Assembly (NCBI RefSeq): GCF_020873915.1
Contig: NZ_JAHWGP010000003.1
Location: forward strand, 332,236 to 396,235
Origin: Streptomyces sp. DH5
GTDB taxonomy: Bacteria > Actinomycetota > Actinomycetes > Streptomycetales > Streptomycetaceae
Length of the DNA: 64,000 nt
Reading direction: 5' to 3'
Shown: positions 37,090 to 45,388 of the stretch, piece after piece
Layout: the number at the start of each line of letters is the position of its first letter
Numbering within the stretch: position 1 is the stretch's first letter
The notes under the pieces: model-generated
What the model saw: the letters and a program-made list of their open reading frames with translations, nothing else
Databases searched by the model: none
Told to the model about the DNA's origin: nothing
Made by a program: the position numbers and the translations under genes

Positions 37090-39264
37090 ATGCCCATCGC
37101 CAGTACTGATCACGTCGTCGTGCCCGAGAACACCGAGGACACCGACATCGCCGTCACCACCGAGGTGACGGCCCCCGAGAACACCTTCGCCGACCTCGGC
37201 CTGCCCGAGGGCGTCGTGCGCAAGCTCGCGCAGAACGGCGTGACCACCCCCTTCCCGATCCAGGCCGCGACCATCCCGGACGCCCTGGCCGGCAAGGACA
37301 TCCTCGGCCGTGGCCGCACCGGCTCCGGCAAGACCCTCTCCTTCGGTCTGCCGACCCTGGCCACGCTGGCCGGCGGCCGCACCGAGAAGCACAAGCCGCG
37401 CGCCGTCATCCTGACGCCCACGCGTGAGCTCGCCATGCAGGTCGCCGACGCGCTCCAGCCGTACGGCGACGTCATGGGCCTGAAGATGAAGGTCGTCTGC
37501 GGCGGCACGTCGATGGGCAACCAGATCTACGCCCTCGAGCGCGGCGTCGACATCCTGGTGGCCACTCCGGGCCGTCTGCGCGACATCATCAACCGCGGCG
37601 CCTGCTCGCTGGAGAACGTGCAGATCACCGTTCTCGACGAGGCCGACCAGATGTCCGACCTGGGCTTCCTGCCCGAGGTCACCGAGCTGCTCGACCAGGT
37701 CCCGGCGGGCGGCCAGCGCATGCTGTTCTCCGCGACCATGGAGAACGAGATCAAGACCCTCGTCGACCGCTACCTCAACGCCCCGGCGACCCACGAGGTC
37801 GACGCGGCGCAGGGCGCGGTGACGACCATGTCGCACCACATCCTGGTCGTGAAGCCCAAGGACAAGGCGCCGGTCACCGCGGCCATCGCCTCCCGCAAGG
37901 GCCGCACCATCATCTTTGTCCGCACCCAGCTGGGCGCCGACCGCGTCGCCGAGCAGCTGCGCGACGCCGGGGTGAAGGCGGACGCCCTGCACGGCGGCAT
38001 GACCCAGGGCGCCCGCACGCGCACGCTGGCGGACTTCAAGGACGGCTACGTCAACGTCCTCGTCGCCACCGACGTCGCGGCGCGCGGCATCCACGTCGAC
38101 GGCATCGACCTGGTCCTGAACGTGGACCCGGCCGGCGACCACAAGGACTACCTGCACCGCGCGGGCCGCACGGCGCGGGCCGGCCGCACCGGCACCGTCG
38201 TCTCCCTGTCCCTGCCGCACCAGCGGCGCCAGATCTTCCGGCTGATGGAGGACGCGGGCGTCGACGCCACGCGCCACATCATCCAGGGCGGCGCGGCCTT
38301 CGAGCCGGAGGTCGCCGAGATCACCGGTGCCCGGTCGATGACCGAGGTCCAGGCCGAGTCGGCGGGCAACGCGGCCCAGCAGGCCGAGCGCGAGGTCGCC
38401 CAGCTCACCAAGGAGCTGGAGCGGGCCCAGCGCCGCGCCTCGGAGCTGCGCGGCGAGGCCGACCGCCTGGTCGCCCGGGTCGCCCGGGAGCGCGGCGAGG
38501 ACGTCGAAACGGTGGTGGCCGAGACGGCCGCCGTCGCGCCGGCCGATGCCGGGACCGAGGTGACCCTGCCGGAGCAGCCGACCGCGCAGGACGTCGAGCG
38601 GACCGAGCGCGTGGAGCGTCCGGAGGCCGCGGCGCCGTACGAGCGGCGCGAGCGCCGTGACGACCGTGGTGACCGTGGTGGTTTCCGTCGTGACGAGCGT
38701 CGTGACGGTGACCGCGGCGGGCGTTCCTTCGAGCGCCGTGACGACCGGGGCGGCTTCAACCGCGACCGGGACCGTGGCGGCTTCCGCCGTGACGACCGGG
38801 GCGACCGTGGTGACCGTGGTGGTTTCCGTCGTGACGAGCGTCGTGACGGTGACCGCGGCGGGCGTTCCTTCGAGCGTCGCGACGACCGGGGCGGCTTCCG
38901 CCGGGACGACCGTGACGACCGCGGTGGTTTCCGCCGTGACGACCGTGGTGACCGTGGTGACCGTGGTGGTTTCCGTCGTGACGAGCGTCGTGACGGTGAC
39001 CGCGGCGGGCGTTCCTTCGAGCGCCGTGACGACCGGGGCGGCTTCAACCGCGACCGGGACCGTGGCGGCTTCCGCCGTGACGACCGCGGTGACCGCGCCG
39101 GCCACCGCGGCAGCGACCGCCCGTTCAACCGCGACCGCCAGGGCGACCGTCCGGGCTTCCGCTCCGGCGCCCACGACCGCCCGTACGGCCGTCGTGACGA
39201 CCACCGCGGCGGCGGCTCCTTCGGCCGCCGCGAGGACAAGCCGCGCTGGAAGCGCAACGGCTGA
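37090..39264 (+). CDS. DEAD-box RNA helicase with RG-rich repeat tail
   Basis: The 724-residue protein has a helicase core (about 30-390). The Q motif is FPIQ, Walker A GRTGSGKT is at 75-82, then come PTRELAMQV, the DEAD box in VLDEADQM, SAT in FSATM, and motif VI HRAGRTARAG. A coiled region (about 420-480) leads to a 200-residue Arg/Gly/Asp-rich tail made of three near-identical repeats (RGDRGGFRRDERRDGDRGG, SFERRDDRGGF). RGG-type tails bind RNA and promote condensation. ATG 37090 starts the conserved part, with GGAAGG upstream. The long leader (36843-37089) is unexplained and could mediate cold or growth control. Confidence 0.95.
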   Translation: MPIASTDHVVVPENTEDTDIAVTTEVTAPENTFADLGLPEGVVRKLAQNGVTTPFPIQAATIPDALAGKDILGRGRTGSGKTLSFGLPTLATLAGGRTEKHKPRAVILTPTRELAMQVADALQPYGDVMGLKMKVVCGGTSMGNQIYALERGVDILVATPGRLRDIINRGACSLENVQITVLDEADQMSDLGFLPEVTELLDQVPAGGQRMLFSATMENEIKTLVDRYLNAPATHEVDAAQGAVTTMSHHILVVKPKDKAPVTAAIASRKGRTIIFVRTQLGADRVAEQLRDAGVKADALHGGMTQGARTRTLADFKDGYVNVLVATDVAARGIHVDGIDLVLNVDPAGDHKDYLHRAGRTARAGRTGTVVSLSLPHQRRQIFRLMEDAGVDATRHIIQGGAAFEPEVAEITGARSMTEVQAESAGNAAQQAEREVAQLTKELERAQRRASELRGEADRLVARVARERGEDVETVVAETAAVAPADAGTEVTLPEQPTAQDVERTERVERPEAAAPYERRERRDDRGDRGGFRRDERRDGDRGGRSFERRDDRGGFNRDRDRGGFRRDDRGDRGDRGGFRRDERRDGDRGGRSFERRDDRGGFRRDDRDDRGGFRRDDRGDRGDRGGFRRDERRDGDRGGRSFERRDDRGGFNRDRDRGGFRRDDRGDRAGHRGSDRPFNRDRQGDRPGFRSGAHDRPYGRRDDHRGGGSFGRREDKPRWKRNG
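38662..39090 (+). repeat. three in-frame 141-147-bp tandem repeats in the helicase tail
   Basis: Copies start near 38662, 38803 and 38950. Copies 1 and 3 are almost identical at the DNA level over about 140 bp, and copy 2 differs mainly at its end. Each codes for 47-49 residues. The near-identity of synonymous positions implies recent duplication or gene conversion, so copy number may vary between strains. Confidence 0.85.
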
Positions 39265-39417
39265 CGGGTCCTCACCCGAGCGACCGGAAGGGCCCCCGCG
39301 ACACCTGTTCGCGCGGGCCCTTCCGCGTTCCCCGGGGACACGTCCGCACCCGCCTCACCGATACCCGATCGGAGACCCGGCCACGTCCCGCTATGCTCGG
39401 GGAGGCAACATCGTCAG

Positions 39418-39490
39418 GGGCCCTTAGCTCAATTGGCAGAGCAGTGGACTTTTAATCCATTGGTTGTGGGTTCGAGTCCCACAGGGCCTA
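39418..39490 (+). tRNA. tRNA-Lys (TTT)
   Basis: The 73-nt cloverleaf has acceptor GGGCCCT/AGGGCCT (G-U at the end), D-arm TAGCTCAATTGGCAGAGCA, anticodon loop CTTTTAA (TTT) and T-loop GTTCGAGTC. Confidence 0.95.
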
Positions 39491-39523
39491 CCGGCGGCGG
39501 GCGGGAGTACGGCTCCCGACCGC

Positions 39524-39571
39524 GACGACGAACGCCCCGACCGGTTCCGACCGGCCGGGGCGTTCGTCGTC
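39524..39571 (+). terminator. terminator of tRNA-Lys
   Basis: Perfect 16-bp arms (GACGACGAACGCCCCG / CGGGGCGTTCGTCGTC) begin 33 nt after the tRNA, with a GC-rich loop that can itself pair. Confidence 0.8.
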
Positions 39572-39576
39572 CTCGC

Positions 39577-40175
39577 CGCGGGGTCAGCGCCTGGGATCCC
39601 GCCGAGCACGTCGACCGGCGAGGTCGCTCCCGCGCCGCCGTGCCCCTTGCCCCGTGCCCCTTGCCCCAGCCGACCGCGTCACGTGTCTTCGCCCTGTCGG
39701 CTTCGACCCGCCGGGGCGGTTCGCCCGGACGGGGGGCGGGACGGCGCAAGGGGGTGGTACGGCAAGGAGGGGAACGCTTCGGCCGTGCGCCGGAGCCCTC
39801 GGCCACCCGCGTGTTCCCGGCGGGGCCCGCCGGGCTCCGGCCCGTAGCGTGCTCGGTGGGTGCGGGCGTTTCCCCGTTGGTCCCCGCCGCCGGTCCTCCC
39901 GCGCCCCCGTCCGTGGCCGGCCGCGTGTCCTGGCCCGCGGGCGTGCGGACTTCGGGCCCCGTAACCACCCCTGCGGGACCGACGGCCTGGCCGAAGGAGT
40001 GCTCATGCGTACCCGCCTCCCTCTTCGCTCGTGCCCGCGCTCCTCCGCTCCATCTGATTCGCGTCGGTTCTGAACCTGTCCGCCCGGCAGTCCGTCGCGT
40101 CTGCCGAGCCGACGGACAGCACAACGGTCCGTCCGGCGAAAGCGGTTCAAGTCGAGGGGAAGAAAGCGGGAGCCG
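39577..40175. other. about 600 nt without a supportable gene
   Basis: Open frames exist on both strands, but none has the codon bias of the neighbours. The stretch contains short direct repeats (GTGCCCCTTGCCCC-type, 39640-39666). Together with the broken genes that follow, it looks like decayed coding DNA beside tRNA-Lys. No repeat of the tRNA 3' end was found in it. Confidence 0.5.
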
Positions 40176-40960
40176 ATGGGTTCGGGTTCGGAACGGAGCG
40201 CGGAGGGCGGTGCCTCCGCCGCCACCAGGAAGACGGCCCTCGCCGGGACGGGCTGCGGCTGCCTGCTGTCCCCGGTCGTGCCGGTCGGCGGTGCGGCCGT
40301 CGTGTTGATCACCAGCGGGTTCGGTGTCCTGCCGGCCCCGCTCATCGGGCTGATCCTCCTCTGCGGCTGCGGCTGCGGCTGCGGCTGCGGCGGTGACGGA
40401 GGGGGCGACGGCGAGGGCGGACTCGAGGAGTCCGCCGTCCCCGAGGTGGCCCGGTGGACCCCGTCAAGGACGCCGGGGCCGTGTGTGAGGAGGTCGGACG
40501 GACCGTCAGCACCGCCCGGATCGAGTACGAGTCCGGCTTCGACGCGTCGCCGGTCGGTTGCGGCGGCGAGCGGGGCCTCTCCCCGCTGCCGCCCGCGGTG
40601 TTCGAGGAGAACGGCGAGGACGACGACAACGACGAGGTCTCGGCGCTGGGCGCGGAGGACTCGGTCACGGCCCAGGTTCGCTACCCGTGCGCCCTCGTGG
40701 GGCAGGTCCGGCAGGCCGTCGACGACGACCGCGCCGAGGGTGGTGTCCTGGACCTCACGCCGGCCGCCGACCACGTGGGCACCGACACCGTCCTCGCGGC
40801 CGGGGGCCCTTCCCGCACGAACGAGGCCCAGGGCTACGTCACCGCCGTGCGCGCCCCGTTCACCCAGTTCGCCAAGTACGCCGGTGGCGTCGCCCCGCCG
40901 GCCGGCGCCACCCCCGGGTGTCGCCCCCGACCCCGCCGCTTCCCCCGCCTGAGGAGATGA
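40176..40960 (+). pseudogene. frameshifted lytic transglycosylase (SLT-like)
   Basis: Two frames together give one protein. From ATG 40176 the first frame reads MGSGSERSAEGG...KTALAGTGCGCLLSPVVPVGGAAVVLITSGFGVLPAPLIGLILL, a membrane anchor. It stays sensible to about 40445 (EESAVPEVA). From about 40454 the sense continues in another frame: DPVKDAGAVCEEVGRTVSTARIEYESGFDASPVGCGGERGLSPLPPAVFEENGEDDDNDEVSALGAEDSVTAQVRYPCALVGQVRQAVDD...TNEAQGYVTAVRAPF. The ESGFDA and GERGL-PP-VF blocks are those of SLT-type transglycosylases. A single frameshift at 40440-40455 therefore breaks the gene. Several substitutions at usual family positions (GLSPLPP for GLMQLPP) also suggest decay. Programmed frameshifting is possible but less likely. 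Confidence 0.7.
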
Positions 40961-40962
40961 GC

Positions 40963-42147
40963 ATGTCCCACTTCCGGGTACGCATCACCGACGAGAGACT
41001 CGCCGAGATCGACGGCACACCTCTCGTGCCCGCACCGGGCGAGTCCGTCCACGACGCCGTACTGGACCGGTTGCAGCGCCACGCCCAGGAGCGTGCCGCC
41101 GCGGTCCGGGCGACGGTGAACGACGGCCCCGACACGGGCCACTTCCTCCTCGAGATCTCCCCGGACGGCTCCAGCCGCCTCCTCGACGCGTCCGACCCGG
41201 AACCCGCGGGCACCCCGGAGCCCCCGCAGACGCCGGGGTCCCCGCGGTCCCCCGAACCCTCCGAACCCTCCGAGGCCCCGCACTCCCCGGCGTCTCGGCA
41301 GCCCTCTCAACCCCTGACCCCCGCGAAGCCCACCAAGCCCGACCTCCGGCCCCTCCGGCCCGCCGTTCCGGCCTCTGGTCCCGCCGTTCCGGCCTCTGGC
41401 CCGCCGGCCGTGCCGCCCCCCGGCTCCGCCGTGTCGGCGTCGGACCCCGCCGCGCCGGCCACCGTCCCCGCCTCCAGGCCGGCGCCGCTTCCCTCCGCTC
41501 GCGGTGCCGTGGCCACCCGGGCCCGCACCACTGCCGCGTCCCATGCCGCCGCAGGGCCGAGAGTCCCCGACCCCGCACCGCAGCCGGCCCTCGCCTCCCC
41601 GGTGCCGGTCCCCGACCCCGCGCCGCAGCCGGCCCTCGCCCCCGTGGCCCCGGAGAACCCCGCCGTCGCCCCCGCGCCGCTGGCAGCCGCCCCCGCCGCC
41701 GGGCTCACCGGTGACGTCGCCGACCGGATCGGGCGCATCAACGCGGACGCGGCGGCCGGCCGGCTCGACGAGGCGTACGCCGACGCCACCACGCTGCGTG
41801 AGAGCCTCGCCGAGACGGTCGGCGCCGACCACCCGCACGCGGTGGAGGCCCGGGCGCTGGAGGCGTACCTCGCCCACCTGTGCGGCGACCACCGCGAAGC
41901 CACGGTGCTGGCCCTGGGCGTGGCACGCATCCGCTGCGTGAACGGGGACGAGCGGGCCGCGTCCGACGTGGCGCGGGCGACGGCGGCCTGGCAGCACGTC
42001 GAGGACGGCCGGGCCGCGGCGGTGTACGGCACGGAACTGCTGCACATGTGGGACACCCTGCGCGACCGCGGAGCCCTCACCGCGGACCAGGAGGAACTCG
42101 CCGAATGGACCCGGGAACAGCTCGAGGCGCTCCTCGCGCACGTCTGA
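40963..42147 (+). CDS. TPR-like protein with proline-rich linker
   Basis: The 394-residue protein starts with a compact domain (MSHFRVRITDERLAEIDGTPLVPAPGESVHDAVLDRLQRHAQERAAAVRATVNDG) that resembles the N-terminus of a small Streptomyces family. A Pro/Ala linker (about 85-245) contains repeats such as VPDPAPQPALA. The C-terminal helical part (DRIGRINADAAAGRLDEAYADATTLRESL...HPHAVEARALEAYLAHLCGDHREATVLAL) looks like tetratricopeptide repeats. ATG 40963 has GAGGAG 6 nt upstream. It sits between two broken genes and overlaps nothing. It may be the last intact member of a former cluster. Confidence 0.7.
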   Translation: MSHFRVRITDERLAEIDGTPLVPAPGESVHDAVLDRLQRHAQERAAAVRATVNDGPDTGHFLLEISPDGSSRLLDASDPEPAGTPEPPQTPGSPRSPEPSEPSEAPHSPASRQPSQPLTPAKPTKPDLRPLRPAVPASGPAVPASGPPAVPPPGSAVSASDPAAPATVPASRPAPLPSARGAVATRARTTAASHAAAGPRVPDPAPQPALASPVPVPDPAPQPALAPVAPENPAVAPAPLAAAPAAGLTGDVADRIGRINADAAAGRLDEAYADATTLRESLAETVGADHPHAVEARALEAYLAHLCGDHREATVLALGVARIRCVNGDERAASDVARATAAWQHVEDGRAAAVYGTELLHMWDTLRDRGALTADQEELAEWTREQLEALLAHV

Positions 42148-42323
42148 GACACCCCCTCGCCCCCCTTCCGGCCTGCGCGTCCACCGGAGCGCACACCGGA
42201 CGTCGATCGAAAGTGGAACGCCCCTCGCGACACGCCGTCCCGCCAAGAGCCCCGACCCCGACGCAGGCCGGCCGGCCCACCGGGCGGGAGCAACCATGAA
42301 CGCGGCAGTCATCGGATCGCCGG

Positions 42324-42828
42324 GTGCCGCGTCCTCCGAGGACGCGCAGGGCCGGGCAGGAACGGGCGCTGCACGACCTCTACCTCGAACACGGGGCGGC
42401 GCTGTACGCGTACGTGCTGTGCAGGAGACGCTGCCGAGCTGCTGGAACGCTGCTGGAACGAGCAGTACCTGGCCGGCGACGAGGACATGGCGGTGCGCCC
42501 CTGGATGTTCCGGGTCGCCCGCGACCTCGTCATCGACGTGCACCGCGCCCGCACCACCCGCCCGCCGGAGACGGGCGGCGCCACCTGGCTGACGGCGCTG
42601 GGATCGGAGTCGGACGACATCGAACGGATGCCGTCGTCCCTCGTCGACGACGCCCTCGAGACGCCGTCCCCCGCGCATCGCGACGCACCGCGGACGGCCT
42701 TCCTCGTGGACCGCACCACCCGGCAGGCGGCCGTCGCCCTGGGCGTCCCGCATGGGGCCGTGAAGTCCCGCGTGTACTACGCCCCGCGCAGCCTGAAGGC
42801 GGCACTGCCGGAGCGTGGGGCGCGGTGA
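42324..42828 (+). pseudogene. broken ECF-type sigma factor
   Basis: Three frames carry consecutive pieces of one sigma-70 family protein. ERALHDLYLEHGAALYAYVL (region 2 start) ends at about 42418. VQETLPSCWN follows in a second frame at 42419-42448. MAVRPWMFRVARDLVIDVHRARTTRPPETGG...LVDRTTRQAAVALGVPHGAVKSRVYYAPRSLKAAL (regions 2-4) follows from 42487 in a third. About 15 residues of region 2 are deleted at the first junction. Region 4 also has unusual prolines (ETPSPAHRDAP). A functional sigma factor is not expected. Confidence 0.75.
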
Positions 42829-42858
42829 GGGGGAAGCGGAGCCCGCAGTGGCACGCGC

Positions 42859-43155
42859 TCAGCGCGGCGTACGCGGCTCCCGGGGGGCGCGGGGCGTCTG
42901 GCGTCGCTCGGGGTCGAGGAGCTGGACGGCGATGCCGGAGAGGACCAGGCCCGCCGCGATGAGCAGTCCGTCGGGGACGATCACTCCCGCGAGCAGCATC
43001 AGCACCCCGATGACCAGCGCCCACCAGGCGCCGGTGCGCCGGTACTCGCGGGGGCGGGCCGGCTGTCCGGTGGACAGCGCTCGGGCGAAGCGGGGGTCCT
43101 CGAGCTCGACTCGGGCCGCGAGGGCGACCAGGCGATCGTCATGAGGCCGGGGCAC
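42859..43155 (-). CDS. DUF3040 membrane protein
   Basis: The 98-residue protein has the DUF3040 start (DDRLVALAARVELEDPRFARALSTG) and two adjacent hydrophobic helices (AWWALVIGVLMLLAGVIV and GLLIAAGLVLSGIAVQLL), followed by a basic tail. It should sit in the cell membrane. It is common and multi-copy in actinomycetes, and its function is unknown. It is convergent with the broken sigma gene. Confidence 0.9.
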   Translation of the reverse strand: MPRPHDDRLVALAARVELEDPRFARALSTGQPARPREYRRTGAWWALVIGVLMLLAGVIVPDGLLIAAGLVLSGIAVQLLDPERRQTPRAPREPRTPR

Positions 43156-43594
43156 GGCTCCTCCTTCCCAGGGGGTGGCCGCACGTCAGCCTGCCGGCGG
43201 CCGTCGTCCCGGTACCGCGGGACGGGGGAGGGTCTGCCGGCTTGGTGCGAACCGGGGCCGCTATAAAGGAGCTTGCCCGTGTGCCGATGTCTCGTACCGT
43301 CCGGTACCGGAGACTCCAGGCTCTCCCGGCACCACCCGTCGGGGCCATCGGTCGCGAGGCCCATCCCCGGCGCGGCGGAGCCCCATTTCTCCTGGGGGAC
43401 GGTGCGTACGCCGATCGCCTTCAGGCCGGGCCCGCAGGGGTAAAAATGGGGGTTGTCACGGATGGCGCGTGAGCCGGCCGGGGCACAGGCTGGACCATGA
43501 CGGCCCGCGCCGCGCCCCCGGTCCGCGGGTCCGTCACGGCTCCCGCCGCACCGGGAGCCGGGGTGAGCGCGCCATGGCGAGGAGGCGGTAACGG
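43156..43594. other. 439-nt intergenic region, promoters for DUF3040 and the kinase gene
   Basis: No gene is supported here. A GC-poorer CGCTATAAAGG at 43259-43269 could be a -10 element. No repeat or hairpin stands out apart from short GC-rich inverted repeats. Confidence 0.4.
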
Positions 43595-44599
43595 GTGCCT
43601 CTGTTCTGGCGGATCTTCATGCTGAACGCCGTCGTGCTCATCGTCGCCACGGCCCTCCTGCTGGGACCGGTCACCGTCTCCACCCCCGTACTGCTCACCG
43701 AGGCCGCGGTCCTCACCGTGGGCCTGGCCGCCATGCTGGTCGCCAACGCGCTGCTGCTGCGCGTCGGGCTCGCGCCGCTGCAGCGACTGACCCGCGCGAT
43801 GACCACCACCGACCTGCTCCGCCCGGGGCACCGCCCCGCCGTCGGCGGGCGCGGCGAGATCGCCGAGCTGATCACCACCTTCAACACCATGCTCGACCGC
43901 CTGGAGGACGAGCGGGCCACCAGCAGCGCCCGCGCCCTGTCCGCCCAGGAGGGGGAGCGCCGTCGTGTCGCCCAGGAACTGCACGACGAGGTCGGCCAGT
44001 CCCTGACCGCCGTCCTGCTCCAGCTCAAGCGCGCCGCCGACCACGCCCCGCCCGAGCTGCGCGGGGAACTGCGGTCGGTGCAGGAGACCACCCGCGCCGG
44101 CCTGGAGGAGATCCGGCGCATCGCCCGCCGGCTGCGCCCCGGCGTGCTCGACGAACTGGGCCTGGCCAGCGCCCTCAAGGCCCTCGCCACCGAGTTCGGC
44201 GGCCCCGGCCTGAGCGTCCAGCACAGCCTCGCCCCGGACCTGCCGGAGCTGGACCGGGAGACGGAGCTGGTCATCTACCGGGTCGCCCAGGAGGGCCTCA
44301 CCAACACCGCCCGGCACTCCGGCGCCCGCCGCGCCGAGATCGCCCTCTACCGCACCGCCGGGGGTGTCGAGCTGCGGGTCCGTGACGACGGGCGGGGCGT
44401 CGGCCGGGCGGAGGAGGGCGCCGGCCTGCGCGGGATGCGGGAGCGCGCCCTGCTCGTCGGCGCCGTGGTGACCGTGGAGTCCCGCCCCTCCGGCGGCACC
44501 GAGGTGCGCCTGGCCGTCCCCGTCCCCGCCCGCTTCCCCGCGCACGCCCTCGTTCCCCTGCGGGGCCCGTCCTCGCCCGCGCACGCTCCGCCCCCGTGA
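43595..44599 (+). CDS. LiaS/DegS-type sensor histidine kinase
   Basis: The 334-residue kinase has two membrane helices (about 5-24 and 33-57) with almost no external loop. It continues with a HAMP-like linker (LRVGLAPLQRLTRAM...FNTMLDRLEDER), HisKA_3 motif RRVAQELHDEVGQSLTAV with His130, and HATPase motifs VAQEGLTNTARHS and GAGLRGMRERAL. It ends in a Pro-rich tail. The lack of a sensor domain suggests an intramembrane or partner-sensing kinase. GTG 43595 follows GGAGG by 7-9 nt. Its TGA overlaps the regulator GTG. Confidence 0.93.
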   Translation: MPLFWRIFMLNAVVLIVATALLLGPVTVSTPVLLTEAAVLTVGLAAMLVANALLLRVGLAPLQRLTRAMTTTDLLRPGHRPAVGGRGEIAELITTFNTMLDRLEDERATSSARALSAQEGERRRVAQELHDEVGQSLTAVLLQLKRAADHAPPELRGELRSVQETTRAGLEEIRRIARRLRPGVLDELGLASALKALATEFGGPGLSVQHSLAPDLPELDRETELVIYRVAQEGLTNTARHSGARRAEIALYRTAGGVELRVRDDGRGVGRAEEGAGLRGMRERALLVGAVVTVESRPSGGTEVRLAVPVPARFPAHALVPLRGPSSPAHAPPP

Positions 44600-45288
44600 C
44601 CGACGTCCCCCGACCGGAAAACGCCGACATGACCGAGCAGGCCCCCACCCGTATCCTCCTCGCCGACGATCACGCCCTGGTCCGCAGGGGAGTCCGCCTC
44701 ATCCTGGACGGCGAACCGGATCTGACCGTCGTGGCCGAGGCCGCGGACGGTGCCGAAGCCCTCGAACAGGCCCGTGAACACCGCCCCGACCTGGCCATCC
44801 TCGACATCGCCATGCCTCGCCTGACCGGCCTTCAGGCGGCCCGGGAACTCTCCCGCACCCTGCCGGGGACACGGATCCTCATCCTGACCATGTACGACAA
44901 CGAGCAGTTCTTCTTCGAGGCGCTCGCCGCAGGCGCCTCGGGTTACGTCCTGAAGTCCGTCGCCGACCAGGACCTCGTCGAGGCCTGCCACGCCACCATG
45001 CGCGGGGAGCCGTTCCTCTACCCCGGCGCCGTCAACGCCCTCATCCACAACTACCTCGACCTCGCCCGGGAGGGCCGGACCCTGCCGGCCAAGGCCATCA
45101 CCGACCGCGAGGAGGAGATCCTCAAGCTCGTCGCCGAGGGCAACACCTCGCAGCAGATCGCCGACCTGCTGGTCATCAGCCCCAAGACGGTCGAGCGGCA
45201 CCGCGCCAACCTGCTGGCCAAGCTCGGCCTGAAGGACCGCCTGGAACTCACCCGGTACGCCATCCGCGTGGGCCTCATCGAACCCTGA
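44596..45288 (+). CDS. NarL-family response regulator
   Basis: The 230-residue partner of the preceding kinase has a receiver with Asp24/Asp25 (LLADDHALVRRGVR) and phospho-acceptor Asp70 (LAILDIAMPRLTG). A LuxR-type helix-turn-helix follows (ITDREEEILKLVAEGNTSQQIADLLVISPKTVERHRANLLAKLGL). GTG 44596 overlaps the kinase stop (GTGA). The internal ATG at residue 12 is an alternative. No target gene for the pair is adjacent, so its regulon cannot be inferred from position. Confidence 0.93.
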   Translation: MTDVPRPENADMTEQAPTRILLADDHALVRRGVRLILDGEPDLTVVAEAADGAEALEQAREHRPDLAILDIAMPRLTGLQAARELSRTLPGTRILILTMYDNEQFFFEALAAGASGYVLKSVADQDLVEACHATMRGEPFLYPGAVNALIHNYLDLAREGRTLPAKAITDREEEILKLVAEGNTSQQIADLLVISPKTVERHRANLLAKLGLKDRLELTRYAIRVGLIEP

Positions 45289-45388
45289 CCGGCCAGGGGC
45301 GCGGGCGCCCGGCCCCCCGGCGGCTTGTCAGACTGGGGCCGGCCGCCCCACGGCGCGCCCGCCGCCGACCCGCACCCGGAGTACGCCG

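Noticed and set aside
38662-39090. Possible CRISPR-like array
   Set aside because: The repeats are adjacent, in frame and coding. There are no unique spacers and no cas genes.
39433-40308. 291-residue open frame starting inside tRNA-Lys
   Set aside because: It begins in the tRNA, crosses a terminator and has composition typical of a wrong frame.
39418-43155. tRNA-Lys as attachment site of an integrative element
   Set aside because: No integrase gene and no repeat of the tRNA 3' end were found downstream, so only gene decay is claimed.
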